Shown here one piece after another: positions 44,201-52,655 of a stretch of 58,376 nt of DNA. The position numbers were made by a program, and so were the translations under genes. Under the pieces are notes generated by a model that was given only the letters and a program-made list of their open reading frames with translations, was not told the DNA's origin and did no database searches. Position 1 is the stretch's first letter. Each line of letters begins with the position of its first letter. The stretch is from Candidatus Zhuqueibacterota bacterium (GTDB lineage Bacteria > Zhuqueibacterota > Zhuqueibacteria > Thermofontimicrobiales > Thiofontviventaceae): the NCBI GenBank assembly GCA_016926625.1, contig JAFGOE010000021.1, positions 1 through 58,376 of the forward strand, given 5' to 3'.

Positions 44201-46113
44201 CAGGCGGATCCAGCAGTAATCTGGGACACGATATCGAATATCAGTTTAATTTCGGGGATGGGAAACGTTCGGATTGGGGTGCCCCTGAGGCTGCACATAC
44301 CTACCATTTAGCGGGTGAGATGGCGGTTACAGCACACGCCCGATGTGTAGAACACGCTGAGATCGAATCAGCCTGGTCAGACACGCTGTGGCTTACTATT
44401 GAAGGTTATTCTTTGTTCATATCAGTTGCTCCCGAATCCTCCGGAACGGTGAGAATTACGCCACATGCACCGACTTACAGCAGTGGTGATACCGTAAATT
44501 TATATGCCGAACCCTATCCCTTTTATCTGTTTGATCGATGGGAGGGAGATATAATTAGCACGAATGACTCAATCAAGGTTGTTATGGATTCCGACAAGAC
44601 GCTGATCGCTTATTTTGTTGGTGTAGAAGTCGTCTCAAAACCTGATCTGATTTATGGCGTATCGAAAGCATTTCGTAAGCAGTCGGTCACCTTCAAGGCT
44701 GAAGGCGCTGTCAGTAATAAAAACCATGAGATTGAATATCAGTTCGACTGGGGCGATGGTACATTATCCCCGTGGGGGATAGAAACGTCCCAAATAGCCC
44801 ATAATATCACCGTATATACCTCCCCATCGGGTGGATCCGGACTCCCCAACTCCGGCAAGCTGGTCGATGCTGCGACTGGTGCGACTTGCAATGCCGCTCT
44901 GCGTATCTCTGGTGGTCGATATGATTCGCATGAACATAGTACCTCAGGGAGCGATGTGAAAGCAGGTACCGACGCGTTTGTAATATTTAATGGTCGTGTC
45001 GGTGTGCAGGGAGCTCTTTTTGGTGCAGAACCCGCCGATGAACCGTTATTATTGACAATTTCAGGCTTAGATGAGTCGAAACGATACGATGTCGTATTGT
45101 ACGCTGACCTGGGAGAATCGGGTTGGAATCGGATTTCGATCATCGGTCTGGAGGATACACGATTTTTCATTAATGAGAGTTCATATGGTCTCGATGATGA
45201 GGGAAATCCGCTTTTTTCTGGTGAAGGAGATGGAACAACGATACTGCCGGCAGGAAATTCTGAGCATGGGTATGTGGCGCGATTCAATCGGGTGGATCCC
45301 GGTCCCGACGGGATAATCGTCGTACGCATCCAGGGCTTTGATCGAGCAGAAAATCGATCGCGTGCAGGTTTCGTTAATGCACTGATGTTACGAGAAATTG
45401 ATTATCGAAATGATGAACTATATTTCACATCCTACAATGATCTCGCGTGGTACGATTCGATTCGCACCCACCAGTATCATACCGATGGAACATACAGCGT
45501 AAGCGCAAGAGCCCGCTGCAAAGAACATCCTGATATCACCTCGGAATATAGTGAGCCGTTCGACATAAAAATCAAAGGCTGCAGACTGGATATTCACAAG
45601 GTCCCTGAAAATAATCAATGTCTCATCGTCCGTTATCCTGATGAAATCGATTATGATTACAATAGTCGCATCCAGCTACATGCGCAGCACGCTATGTCGT
45701 TTGGATTTCTAAATTGGAATAATAATTTGGCAGACAGAGACACGATCAAGATCATTCATATCAGCAGGGATACGGTCATGATTGCAAATTTTGAAATACT
45801 GGCGGACATGCTGCATGAGAGTGAAGACTCACCGAAAACGTATCAACTCTATCAAAACTTCCCCAATCCGTTCAATCCGGAGACTCGGATCGACTATGAT
45901 TTGCCCCGTGATTGTGTTGTCAAATTTACTATTTATAATTCATTGGGCCAGACAGTGTGTCGTCTTAAGGATGAATTTCAGCTGAAAGGTCACTACAGCA
46001 TAAACTGGGATGCGACCGATGATAAAGGTCATCGTGTTGATAGTGGTATCTATTTTGGTATTTTGAAGACGGATGACGTTAAGAAGGCCATCAAGATCAC
46101 ACTTTTAAAATAG
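41227..46113 (+). CDS. Giant secreted protein with seven PKD plus InlB-type repeat units and T9SS sorting domain
   Basis: A 1628-residue surface protein. A signal peptide and a ~100-residue domain with GCNYYAAGYFQVQCASF open it. Seven units of 166-167 residues follow, beginning near 41632, 42133, 42631, 43132, 43633, 44134 and 44632. Each is a PKD-like domain (EYQFDWGDG ... HxYxxxG ... ARARC) and an InlB B-repeat-like domain (SGTVxxxPD ... FDxWSGD ... MDSDK). Unit 7 carries an insertion of about 220 residues within its PKD part. The end is a type IX sorting domain (NFPNPFNPETRIDYDLP). AAGGA stands 7 nt before the chosen ATG. It starts 26 nt after the FG-GAP gene, so both are one transcript. 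Adhesin or matrix function is inferred. Confidence 0.85.
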   Translation: MKLMCRIFIISLISVQIHTVLKTEHIYAGTMHSVGGSVRNSLGGIPAVGSLTFEAFITTRTNEILTQSSAGCNYYAAGYFQVQCASFPTDWSPSEICRIEFHDQNSGETGSVEVELTVSEGDNAGTVYLSGGVEVVSVPAVPTGPASGYVSQSLNFSTSGSVCNYSHPVEYQFDFGNGVQSSWSSSGTASYAYNSSGTFLVKARARCQVNTGVISGWSDSKTVSVAYCVLTTDVSPVNVGQVTRDPDKTGYSYNEPVELDAVATDGRYRFSYWTGDMSGSANPQSINMTGDKTVTAVFIKETVSTPGKPTGPSNGMVQQSLNFSVTGSSSSFGHPIQYRFDFGDGNYSNWGSGSQSHIYSSGGTFNVKAQARCQTHTDIVSAWSSGLSVTISAYTLSVTIDPSGSGSVAQDPNKQEYNPNETVELTASPVDGSFRFKQWSGDLSGNQNPTDIVMDSPKQVTVHFEIETISRPSIPNGPSTAYTGQPVTFTCAGAVSSFGHSLYYRLNWGDGVTSGWGGAAQTHSYQTPGDYHVLAQARCIQHGAIVSEWSDLVSITIRSLSLSVTIDPPNSGTVLKNPDKNDFDFDENVSLTARGTPIYDFDYWSGDATGADETIQLKMDSNKSITAHFRLIDEIVSAPDIPSGPASGIMGEEINFNATGAVSNLGHSVDYQFDWGDGTSSDWGSGSRSHTYLQQGIVHVSARARCADHPDVMSAWSTPLTVTIGGYHLSTGVLPADAGSVVRIPDKDDYHSGEQVSLIAIPEPLHVFDSWSGDVSGINDTLDIIMDSDKNVIANFDVVDETVSVPDSLTGPNSGLIGENLQFHVSGSMSNLGHRVEYQFDWGDGKTSTWCDGECEHSYARSGQFEVKARARCRDHTTIQSAWSSTHDVEIKGCKLIVSVNPEGSGTVEIEPDSAEFAVDDMVTLTARPAVTYQFDFWSGDQVDTCEIIQVVMTSDKHVIANFSRVPEVVSVPNKPAASGKGFMGEEVIVLTGGSSSNLGHDIEYQFNFGDGKRSDWGAPEAAHTYHLAGEMAVTAHARCVEHAEIESAWSDTLWLTIEGYSLFISVAPESSGTVRITPHAPTYSSGDTVNLYAEPYPFYLFDRWEGDIISTNDSIKVVMDSDKTLIAYFVGVEVVSKPDLIYGVSKAFRKQSVTFKAEGAVSNKNHEIEYQFDWGDGTLSPWGIETSQIAHNITVYTSPSGGSGLPNSGKLVDAATGATCNAALRISGGRYDSHEHSTSGSDVKAGTDAFVIFNGRVGVQGALFGAEPADEPLLLTISGLDESKRYDVVLYADLGESGWNRISIIGLEDTRFFINESSYGLDDEGNPLFSGEGDGTTILPAGNSEHGYVARFNRVDPGPDGIIVVRIQGFDRAENRSRAGFVNALMLREIDYRNDELYFTSYNDLAWYDSIRTHQYHTDGTYSVSARARCKEHPDITSEYSEPFDIKIKGCRLDIHKVPENNQCLIVRYPDEIDYDYNSRIQLHAQHAMSFGFLNWNNNLADRDTIKIIHISRDTVMIANFEILADMLHESEDSPKTYQLYQNFPNPFNPETRIDYDLPRDCVVKFTIYNSLGQTVCRLKDEFQLKGHYSINWDATDDKGHRVDSGIYFGILKTDDVKKAIKITLLK
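41632..44631 (+). repeat. Six intact tandem ~500-bp repeat units within the giant surface gene
   Basis: Unit starts are spaced 501, 498, 501, 501, 501 and 498 nt. Each starts with a V-S-x-P codon group and encodes one PKD plus one InlB-like domain. The seventh unit (from 44632) is interrupted by an insertion. Nucleotide identity is clearly diverged, so the duplications are old, while length is held constant. Confidence 0.85.
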
Positions 46114-46130
46114 GTGTTGACTCACTGCGG

Positions 46131-46149
46131 GTAAAGTTTTACCTTTTGT
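46131..46149 (+). terminator. Possible weak terminator after the giant surface gene
   Basis: GGTAA-4 nt-TTACC followed by TTTTG about 20 nt after the stop. The stem is only 5 bp. The rest of the 208-nt spacer holds the promoter of the next gene. Confidence 0.35.
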
Positions 46150-46167
46150 TCATATTTATTTTTTAGC

Positions 46168-46196
46168 TTGACTATTAAATACATTCTTCTTATATT
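46168..46196 (+). promoter_or_regulatory. sigma70-type promoter of the kinase-like membrane protein gene
   Basis: TTGACT (46168-46173), a 17-nt spacer and TATATT (46191-46196), the same hexamers and spacing as the tRNA-Lys promoter. It leaves an untranslated leader of about 120 nt before the ATG. Confidence 0.7.
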
Positions 46197-46321
46197 TAGC
46201 GACTATATAACTGCTTGATAATTAATGAGTAAGTAAAATATAATCAAGAGTTTCGTGAATATTTTTTACAGAAACTGTACAATATTGCGGACAGGGATGT
46301 CGTCTACAACGAGGGTTAATA

Positions 46322-48517
46322 ATGGCAATCAAATTGAGAGAGAAAAGCAGCAAGGTGACTGCAACCATGAATGCGGGCGATAATTTTACTGCTTTGGACG
46401 GTGTTGAGGACATCCGGTTATCGGCAGCAGGAGAGAGCAACTGGAATGTGGAGAAAGAACTGAGTGAAATTGCTGCTGGTACAGATCTGATTAAACACTA
46501 TCGGCCCAGTCGATACGGTGTAGGGGAGATTGTGGTCTTGACGGTCGAAGGTGTGGCCCCGCAGTACAAAGCATGTGTACAATGCAAGATCGATAAATTC
46601 GTGGGTGGAGGTTTTGCGGGACAGGTTTATCGGATCAGGATGATAGATTTGGAGGTCCTTGAGGGGGAAAGCGTCGATCTGCGTAGGGACGAGTATTACG
46701 CGATGAAGATCCTGGTTCCCCCATCTGGTTTTTCTCGTTTTTTCCGGAACGCGGTGTATACCATCGCATATCAGGGTAAGTTTTCTGCACAGGTCAACCA
46801 TGCTGCAGCCAGGGTTGGTGTACTGTGGCAAAAACTATTAAGACGCGGTGCCAAGATATTTTTCGGTACAGAACAAGCCATTGCCGATACGTATGCTACA
46901 TTTTACGACAGGAATTTCTTCAGCTACGGGGAGATCAACGAGTGGGTGAGCGGACGCGTCTGGAAATTCGAAATCGACGACCGAGTATTTAGTCGCAAAA
47001 AAGCAGGTTTTGCCGAGCGTGCTTTCAAGGGATATAAACTCGGATCATTCGAATACCTGGCCAAGAAAAAATTTATGGCGAACATCGTCAAACTTTTCCA
47101 TCAAATGGGTGCACCTGAGCTGGCGCGCCAATACGAGTGGAGCACGATGAAGAGTCAGCCTAATGTGCTGCTGCGATTAGACGGATCAGAAAACGATGCA
47201 GATAACCTATGTGCTATCGATTTTCGTGCTGGCCTGGCGTTGCTGCCATATTTACCGATGAGTCCTGCTGATTTCAGACTCATCTTTCAGGGGATGCTAC
47301 GAGGAAACCTGGTACAATTTGATCGAGGCAACTTGAAAAAGCTTGATGACTTCATCTCTCAATATCCGAATTACTTCAATGATCTCAGTCCGGCTCTGGA
47401 GGAATTAAAATTAAGAGAACCGGAATATCGGCGATCGTTGCCGGATGTCACGCATCAGGGATTAAAGTTAATCTACAGTGCATCGTTGAGACGAGATGTG
47501 AAGATGGGTTTTGTGAACGGATGGTTGATGAGCGGATTGATCGAGGACGATTTCGCTGCTATATTAAATCGTTCGTTCCTTCGATTCTGGATGTTTTTCC
47601 TGCTGGGTATTGTCCCATTTTTAGGCAGGTTTATACGACGATTATGGGGTAATAACACCTATGCACGACACATAGGCGGTATTTTAAGGGAGCGGAGTTA
47701 TCTGGGACGTGTTCTGACTGCCAAGCAGGCAGCGCGCTTAATCGACTGGCATCGCGATGGCAGGGTTGATGAACAGCGGGCTCTTCAACTGGTTGAGCGT
47801 CCGGTACGCTTTTGGCTGCAGAATTTCGCTTGTGGATGGTTACCACCCAAATGGCATCGATTTCTTACAGATAAAACTTACGCCTGGGACTCGATAAAAG
47901 AGACTGTCAATTATCCGATAAAATTTTATCGCGACAATCATTTCCGGGAGCAATGGTTATTACAGCAGGTGGATGGGGGTGAACAGGATGGTATGTTGAC
48001 GCATGATGAGGCCGATCACATTCGTCAACGGATCAAGGACCCATTCATTCAGAAATACCTCAAATGTGTAGCCGTCCATGTATGTACTCTACCCATCACG
48101 CAGGTTGTTTCAGTGATAGCGGCAATTTACGCGATGATCCGATTCGGGGACTCATGGGCAGAGGGTATGGCCTACGCGGGATTAGTGCTGGCAGCTTTTC
48201 AGGCGACACCGGTGTCTCCGGGATCACTCACGCGGGGCTCGTACGTTGTCTACCTTATGATAAAAGAGCGCAATGTAAGGGACTATTACATCGCCGCGTT
48301 GATTTCATTCTGGCACTACATCGGTTACCTTGGTTTCCCGATCCAGATGGTGGCCAAATTTCCAGCCCTTTCCCGGCTCATGGCAGGGAGGTGGGCGACG
48401 AGCATCGTGCACATTATCCCTGTATTCGGAGAAAAAGGGGCTCTTTTAGAACATTGGGTATTTGATATGTTCTTTAACATCCCCATATCGATTCGACGAT
48501 GGTTTAAAAAATCATAA
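46322..48517 (+). CDS. Unrecognised kinase-like membrane protein with EF-hand-like loops
   Basis: A 731-residue protein I cannot assign. Residues about 88-135 look like a kinase N-lobe: glycine-rich KFVGGGFAGQVYRIR, then YYAMKIL with a candidate ATP-contacting Lys. About residues 278-310, QPNVLLRLDG and LCAIDFRAGLALL resemble the kinase N(xx) and DFG positions (here DFR), but no clear HRD Asp is seen. A hydrophobic segment lies near 418-440. Two calcium-loop-like motifs follow, DWHRDGRVDEQR (about 473) and DGGEQDGMLTHDE (about 549). Then about four membrane segments run to the end. GAGGG stands 7 nt before the ATG. It has its own promoter and a terminator. It may be a membrane-bound atypical kinase or pseudokinase. 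Confidence 0.6.
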   Translation: MAIKLREKSSKVTATMNAGDNFTALDGVEDIRLSAAGESNWNVEKELSEIAAGTDLIKHYRPSRYGVGEIVVLTVEGVAPQYKACVQCKIDKFVGGGFAGQVYRIRMIDLEVLEGESVDLRRDEYYAMKILVPPSGFSRFFRNAVYTIAYQGKFSAQVNHAAARVGVLWQKLLRRGAKIFFGTEQAIADTYATFYDRNFFSYGEINEWVSGRVWKFEIDDRVFSRKKAGFAERAFKGYKLGSFEYLAKKKFMANIVKLFHQMGAPELARQYEWSTMKSQPNVLLRLDGSENDADNLCAIDFRAGLALLPYLPMSPADFRLIFQGMLRGNLVQFDRGNLKKLDDFISQYPNYFNDLSPALEELKLREPEYRRSLPDVTHQGLKLIYSASLRRDVKMGFVNGWLMSGLIEDDFAAILNRSFLRFWMFFLLGIVPFLGRFIRRLWGNNTYARHIGGILRERSYLGRVLTAKQAARLIDWHRDGRVDEQRALQLVERPVRFWLQNFACGWLPPKWHRFLTDKTYAWDSIKETVNYPIKFYRDNHFREQWLLQQVDGGEQDGMLTHDEADHIRQRIKDPFIQKYLKCVAVHVCTLPITQVVSVIAAIYAMIRFGDSWAEGMAYAGLVLAAFQATPVSPGSLTRGSYVVYLMIKERNVRDYYIAALISFWHYIGYLGFPIQMVAKFPALSRLMAGRWATSIVHIIPVFGEKGALLEHWVFDMFFNIPISIRRWFKKS

Positions 48518-48537
48518 AGACTACCTCTTATCGGATG

Positions 48538-48569
48538 AAACAGAGCAAATCGGTTCCTTTGCTCTGTTT
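48538..48569 (+). terminator. Terminator hairpin after the kinase-like gene
   Basis: A perfect 12-bp stem: AAACAGAGCAAA and TTTGCTCTGTTT with an 8-nt loop, 20 nt past the stop. The following tract is pyrimidine-rich (GGCCTTCTTCTC) rather than a pure T run. Confidence 0.65.
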
Positions 48570-48661
48570 GGCCTTCTTCTCTCATACCTCCAGTTCAACC
48601 TGACGATACTTCTGCGACTTAAATATAGTGATGCGTTAACAGATGTTAGTTCATTTTTTCC

Positions 48662-48690
48662 TTGGATTTCGATAAAAAATTTATTAAATT
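48662..48690 (+). promoter_or_regulatory. Possible promoter of the yebC-ruv-queA operon
   Basis: TTGGAT and TAAATT with a 17-nt spacer, ending about 29 nt before the yebC start codon. The match is partial, but position and spacing fit. Confidence 0.4.
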
Positions 48691-48718
48691 TATAGGTTAT
48701 ATTTTTTCAGGAGGATAT

Positions 48719-49471
48719 ATGTCAGGGCATTCAAAATGGAGCACAATCAGAAGAAAAAAAGAAAAGATTGATGCTCAACGTGGAAAAGTTTTTACAAAGC
48801 TAATCAAGGAATTAACAATTGCGGCTCGACGGGGTGGTGGCGATGAGGATTCGAATCCAGCGTTAAGAACGGCAATAGCGAACGCCAAGGCAGCCAATAT
48901 GCCGGCGGCAAACATCGAACGAGCGATAAAAAAAGGTACCGGAGAATTACCCGGGGTATCGTATGATGAGGTTACCTACGAGGGATATGGCCCTGGTGGT
49001 ACGGCGTTGATGATTGAAGCTTTGACAGATAATAAAAATCGAACCGTAGCCGAAATTCGTCATATTCTATCAAAGTACAACGGTAATATGGGAGAGAGCG
49101 GATGCGTGGCCTGGATGTTTGAAAAGAAAGGCATCATATCCATTAACAAAAGCGAGATCGGTGAGGAAGAATTGCTGGAGTTGGTATTGGAGGGAGGAGC
49201 TGATGATCTGCGATCAGACGATGACTCCTATGAAATAGTGACAAATCCTTCGAACTATGAAAATGTGAAACGAGTGATCGAAAGTCATAATATTAAAATA
49301 GAAGATGCAGAGTTGACCATGCAGCCGCAGAATACGGTCAATGTGAGCGGCAAGGACGCTGAAAATCTGATAAGAATAATGGATGCCCTTGAAGATCACG
49401 ACGATGTCAATAGTATTTATTCGAATTTCGATATCGATTCGGAAGAGTTGCAGCGGATAGAGCAAGGTTAG
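48719..49471 (+). CDS. yebC: YebC/PmpR-family transcriptional/translation-associated regulator
   Basis: A 250-residue TACO1/YebC family protein. The N-terminal signature MSGHSKWSTIRRKKEKIDAQ and the middle segment YEGYGPGGTALMIEALTDN are near-invariant. Members act as DNA-binding regulators (PmpR) or help ribosomes through proline stretches; sequence alone does not decide which. AGGAGG stands just before the ATG. The stop is immediately followed by ruvC (0 nt), and the yebC-ruvC-ruvA-ruvB order is widespread. Confidence 0.95.
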   Translation: MSGHSKWSTIRRKKEKIDAQRGKVFTKLIKELTIAARRGGGDEDSNPALRTAIANAKAANMPAANIERAIKKGTGELPGVSYDEVTYEGYGPGGTALMIEALTDNKNRTVAEIRHILSKYNGNMGESGCVAWMFEKKGIISINKSEIGEEELLELVLEGGADDLRSDDDSYEIVTNPSNYENVKRVIESHNIKIEDAELTMQPQNTVNVSGKDAENLIRIMDALEDHDDVNSIYSNFDIDSEELQRIEQG

Positions 49472-49945
49472 ATGATTATTCTTGGTATAGATCCCGGGAT
49501 TTCAATAACCGGATACGCGGTACTGGAATTAAATGTGAACCAGAGTAATCTCATGGATTATGGTTATATAAGGACGGATAGCTCGACTTCATTTCCTCTC
49601 CGCTTGAAAAAAATTTATGATAAATTGACTCAATTAATCGAGGAAAATAGACCCCAGGCGTTGGTGGTGGAAGATATTTTTTACGCGAAAAATGTACGGA
49701 CTGCGATTACGCTGGGGCATGTGAGGGGAGTGGCGTTGCTATCGGCCATGAATCATGGTATCCTTACGGCTGAGTATGCGGCAAGAGAGATTAAACAATC
49801 GGTCACTGGTAATGGAGCTGCCTCGAAGGTACAGGTTCAGCGTATGGTGGAGCAACTGTTGCGGATCGATTGTTCTGCTATGAGGTCAGATGTTACCGAT
49901 GCTATCGCTGTAGCACTTTGCCACTGGCACCGATGCAAATCCTAA
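49472..49945 (+). CDS. ruvC: Holliday junction resolvase RuvC
   Basis: A 157-residue RNase H-fold nuclease that cuts Holliday junctions. The four acidic catalytic residues are visible: Asp in LGIDPGISITGYAV, Glu in VVEDIFYAKN, and the two Asp of SDVTDAIAVALCH. It starts directly after the yebC stop and precedes ruvA by 24 nt. Together with RuvAB it processes recombination intermediates. Confidence 0.97.
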   Translation: MIILGIDPGISITGYAVLELNVNQSNLMDYGYIRTDSSTSFPLRLKKIYDKLTQLIEENRPQALVVEDIFYAKNVRTAITLGHVRGVALLSAMNHGILTAEYAAREIKQSVTGNGAASKVQVQRMVEQLLRIDCSAMRSDVTDAIAVALCHWHRCKS

Positions 49946-49969
49946 ACCGTAACAGGATCTACTCGGAAT

Positions 49970-50569
49970 ATGATAAGCTATTTAAACGGAACGATTATGG
50001 AAAAGACACCAACGTCGATTTTGCTCGACGTCAACGGTGTCGGTTTTTATCTCCATGTTTCTCTGAATTGTTCGCGAAATTTGGGTGAAGTCGGGCATGT
50101 GGTCAAAGCGCTCACCTACCTGCATGTGCGTGAAGACATATTGCAGCTCTATGGTTTCTTCACGGATGCGGAGAGGGAGCTGTTTACGCATCTAATTTCA
50201 GCGACGGGGATCGGACCGAAAAAAGCTCTTGCGATACTGTCAGGGAGTACGGTAGATGATCTGGTAAGCTCTATTGCGAATGAGAACATAGAAGCACTCA
50301 TGGTTCTACCCGGGATCGGGAAGAAGACAGCGGAGCGATTAGTGGTCGATCTGAAGGATAAAGTCGCCACGTCTTCGGTCGAACGTGGCAGGGGCGGGAT
50401 TAGAGCCGGAACCGCGCTGGGCAGGACCATTGTTGAGGAGGCGGTTTTAGCCCTCATATCGTTAGGCTATCAGCAACAGGTAGCCATAAAATCGGTTCAG
50501 GCTATTCGCGAAGCAGAACCGGATATCGATTTAGAGTCGTTGATAAAAAAAGCGTTGAGAAAGGTTTGA
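49970..50569 (+). CDS. ruvA: Holliday junction branch migration protein RuvA
   Basis: A 199-residue RuvA. The N-terminal OB-fold (ISYLNGTIMEKTPTSILLDV) is followed by the two helix-hairpin-helix motifs (ATGIGPKKALAIL and LPGIGKKTAERLVVDL). The C-terminal UBA-like domain III (about 150-199) contacts RuvB. All parts are present. It binds the four-way junction as a tetramer and loads RuvB. Confidence 0.97.
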   Translation: MISYLNGTIMEKTPTSILLDVNGVGFYLHVSLNCSRNLGEVGHVVKALTYLHVREDILQLYGFFTDAERELFTHLISATGIGPKKALAILSGSTVDDLVSSIANENIEALMVLPGIGKKTAERLVVDLKDKVATSSVERGRGGIRAGTALGRTIVEEAVLALISLGYQQQVAIKSVQAIREAEPDIDLESLIKKALRKV

Positions 50570-50581
50570 TTCTGGTTCAGT

Positions 50582-51613
50582 ATGTCATCCGATATGAATA
50601 ACAAAACCAATTCACCGTCCCTGCTGGCGGGTGAATTAGAGATCGATCGAACGCTAAGACCGATTCATCTGAGTGATTTCATCGGACAGGAGAGCTTGAA
50701 GGAAAATTTAAAAGTATTTATTCAGGCAGCGAAACTAAGGGATGAAGCGTTAGATCATGTACTCTTATACGGGCCTCCGGGACTGGGTAAAACGACGTTA
50801 GCGAACATACTGGCGACAGAACTTAACGCCAATATCCGTGCAACATCCGGTCCCGCGTTAGAGAAACCGGGTGATCTCGCGGGGCTATTGACCAATCTGA
50901 ACGACAAAGATGTTTTGTTCATCGATGAGATCCATCGCCTGAGTCGAGTCATAGAAGAGTATCTGTATCCTGCGTTGGAAGATTTTAAGATGGACATTAT
51001 CATCGATAAGGGAGTGAACGCGCGGACGGTTCAACTGCAATTACCTCGCTTTACATTGGTAGGAGCGACAACCAGGGCGGGGCTATTAACATCGCCGCTG
51101 CGCGCGCGATTTGGTGTAATCAGCAGGTTGAATTTTTATACACATGGAGAATTGAAGCAGATCGTCCTGCGATCGGCCGGTATCCTGGACATTGCGATTG
51201 ATGACCTGGCAGCCGCGGAAATAGCGAAACGATCGCGCGGCACCCCGCGAATCGCAAATCGTCTGCTCAGACGCATTCGCGATTTTGCTCAGGTCACAGG
51301 AGATGGTATAATATCGATGGATATAACACAGCAGGCGTTAACGAGATTGGAGGTCGACGAATTAGGCCTCGATTTCATGGATAAGAGAATTTTACTGACA
51401 ATAATTCAAAAATTTTCAGGTGGTCCCGTCGGCGTCAACACGCTAGCGACGGTAGTAGGAGAACCAGCGGAGACGCTCGAAGAGGTATATGAACCCTATC
51501 TCATTCAAGAGGGATTTCTCCATCGTACGCCTCGAGGTAGGGTGGCAACAGAACATGCATACGTGCACTTAGGAGTGACCGCCCATAGAGATGGTCAAGA
51601 AAAATTATTCTGA
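50582..51613 (+). CDS. ruvB: Holliday junction ATPase RuvB
   Basis: A 343-residue AAA+ motor. [13 protein letters not shown] opens the domain. The Walker A box is [12 protein letters not shown], Walker B is LFIDEIHRL, sensor 1 lies in LVGATTRAG, and a C-terminal winged helix ends with [13 protein letters not shown]. It drives branch migration with RuvA. It is 12 nt behind ruvA and 10 nt before queA. Confidence 0.98.
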   Translation: MSSDMNNKTNSPSLLAGELEIDRTLRPIHLSDFIGQESLKENLKVFIQAAKLRDEALDHVLLYGPPGLGKTTLANILATELNANIRATSGPALEKPGDLAGLLTNLNDKDVLFIDEIHRLSRVIEEYLYPALEDFKMDIIIDKGVNARTVQLQLPRFTLVGATTRAGLLTSPLRARFGVISRLNFYTHGELKQIVLRSAGILDIAIDDLAAAEIAKRSRGTPRIANRLLRRIRDFAQVTGDGIISMDITQQALTRLEVDELGLDFMDKRILLTIIQKFSGGPVGVNTLATVVGEPAETLEEVYEPYLIQEGFLHRTPRGRVATEHAYVHLGVTAHRDGQEKLF

Positions 51614-51623
51614 GGAGAGTTAG

Positions 51624-52655
51624 ATGATGAAACTATCCGATTTTAAATACGATTTACCCGATGAATTAATTTCACAATATCCGGCAGACAAAAGAGATCA
51701 CTCGCGTCTGATGGTTTTGAATCGAAAAGATGAATCGATTGAAGAGCGCGTTTTTTCCGATATCCTCGAATATATTGATAGTGGGGATTGTGTGGTTGTC
51801 AATGAGACCAAGGTGTTTCCGGCTCGAATTATGGGTACTAAAGATAAAACAGATGCGAAAGTGGAAATTTTCTTGCTCAGAGAGTTAGAGCAGGGTATGT
51901 GGGAAGTGCTGGTACGTCCGGCGCGTAAAGTCCGCGTCGGCAATCGGTTGACGATCGGAGACGACCTGGTTTGTGATGTCATCGATAATACAGTCTCCGG
52001 TGGCCGGGTTGTCAAGTTCTTCTATGAAGGCGATTTTTTTGAAATTGTGGAGAAAGTCGGAAAGTCACCATTGCCTCCTTATATAAAAAGAGAATCCGAA
52101 CCAGCGGATAAAGAGCGATATCAAACTGTCTACGCACGTGTCAGGGGTGCTGTAGCCGCGCCTACTGCAGGGTTGCATTTTACGACCAAATTGATGGACA
52201 AAGTAACGAAAAAAGGGGCACAAATAGTACCGCTAATCCTGCATTTGGGATTGGGTAGTTTCAGGCAGGTGATGGTCGAAGATCTGAGTCGGCATAAAAT
52301 GGATTCTGAGTATTTTGAAATAAGTGAAAAATCTGCCAATATCATCAATGACACCATCAAAAAAGGGAAAAATGTGATCGCCGTCGGAACAAGCTCGGTG
52401 CGAGCATTGGAGTCGGTCGTCACGTCAGAGGGTCTCGTGAAATCCGCAAGCGGATGGACCGATAAGTTTATCTATCCTCCATACGAAATTAAAATTGTTG
52501 ATAAACTGATAACTAACTTTCATTTGCCTAATTCCACACTTCTGATGTTAGTGTGCGCTTTCGCCGGCAAGGATTTTATGTTTAAGGCTTACCAGAAAGC
52601 AATCGAAAACAAATACAAGTTCTACAGTTACGGAGATGCCATGTTGATCTTGTGA
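51624..52655 (+). CDS. queA: S-adenosylmethionine:tRNA ribosyltransferase-isomerase QueA
   Basis: QueA moves the ribosyl part of SAM to preQ1-modified tRNA, making epoxyqueuosine. The 343-residue length is normal. Signatures are YDLPDELISQYPADKRDHSRLMVL, VFPARIMGTK, RVRGAVAAPTAGLHFT, and the C-terminal TNFHLPNSTLLMLVCAFAG. GGAG is 6 nt before the first of two ATGs. A ruvB-queA pairing is common in bacteria. It is the last gene of the operon. Confidence 0.97.
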   Translation: MMKLSDFKYDLPDELISQYPADKRDHSRLMVLNRKDESIEERVFSDILEYIDSGDCVVVNETKVFPARIMGTKDKTDAKVEIFLLRELEQGMWEVLVRPARKVRVGNRLTIGDDLVCDVIDNTVSGGRVVKFFYEGDFFEIVEKVGKSPLPPYIKRESEPADKERYQTVYARVRGAVAAPTAGLHFTTKLMDKVTKKGAQIVPLILHLGLGSFRQVMVEDLSRHKMDSEYFEISEKSANIINDTIKKGKNVIAVGTSSVRALESVVTSEGLVKSASGWTDKFIYPPYEIKIVDKLITNFHLPNSTLLMLVCAFAGKDFMFKAYQKAIENKYKFYSYGDAMLIL

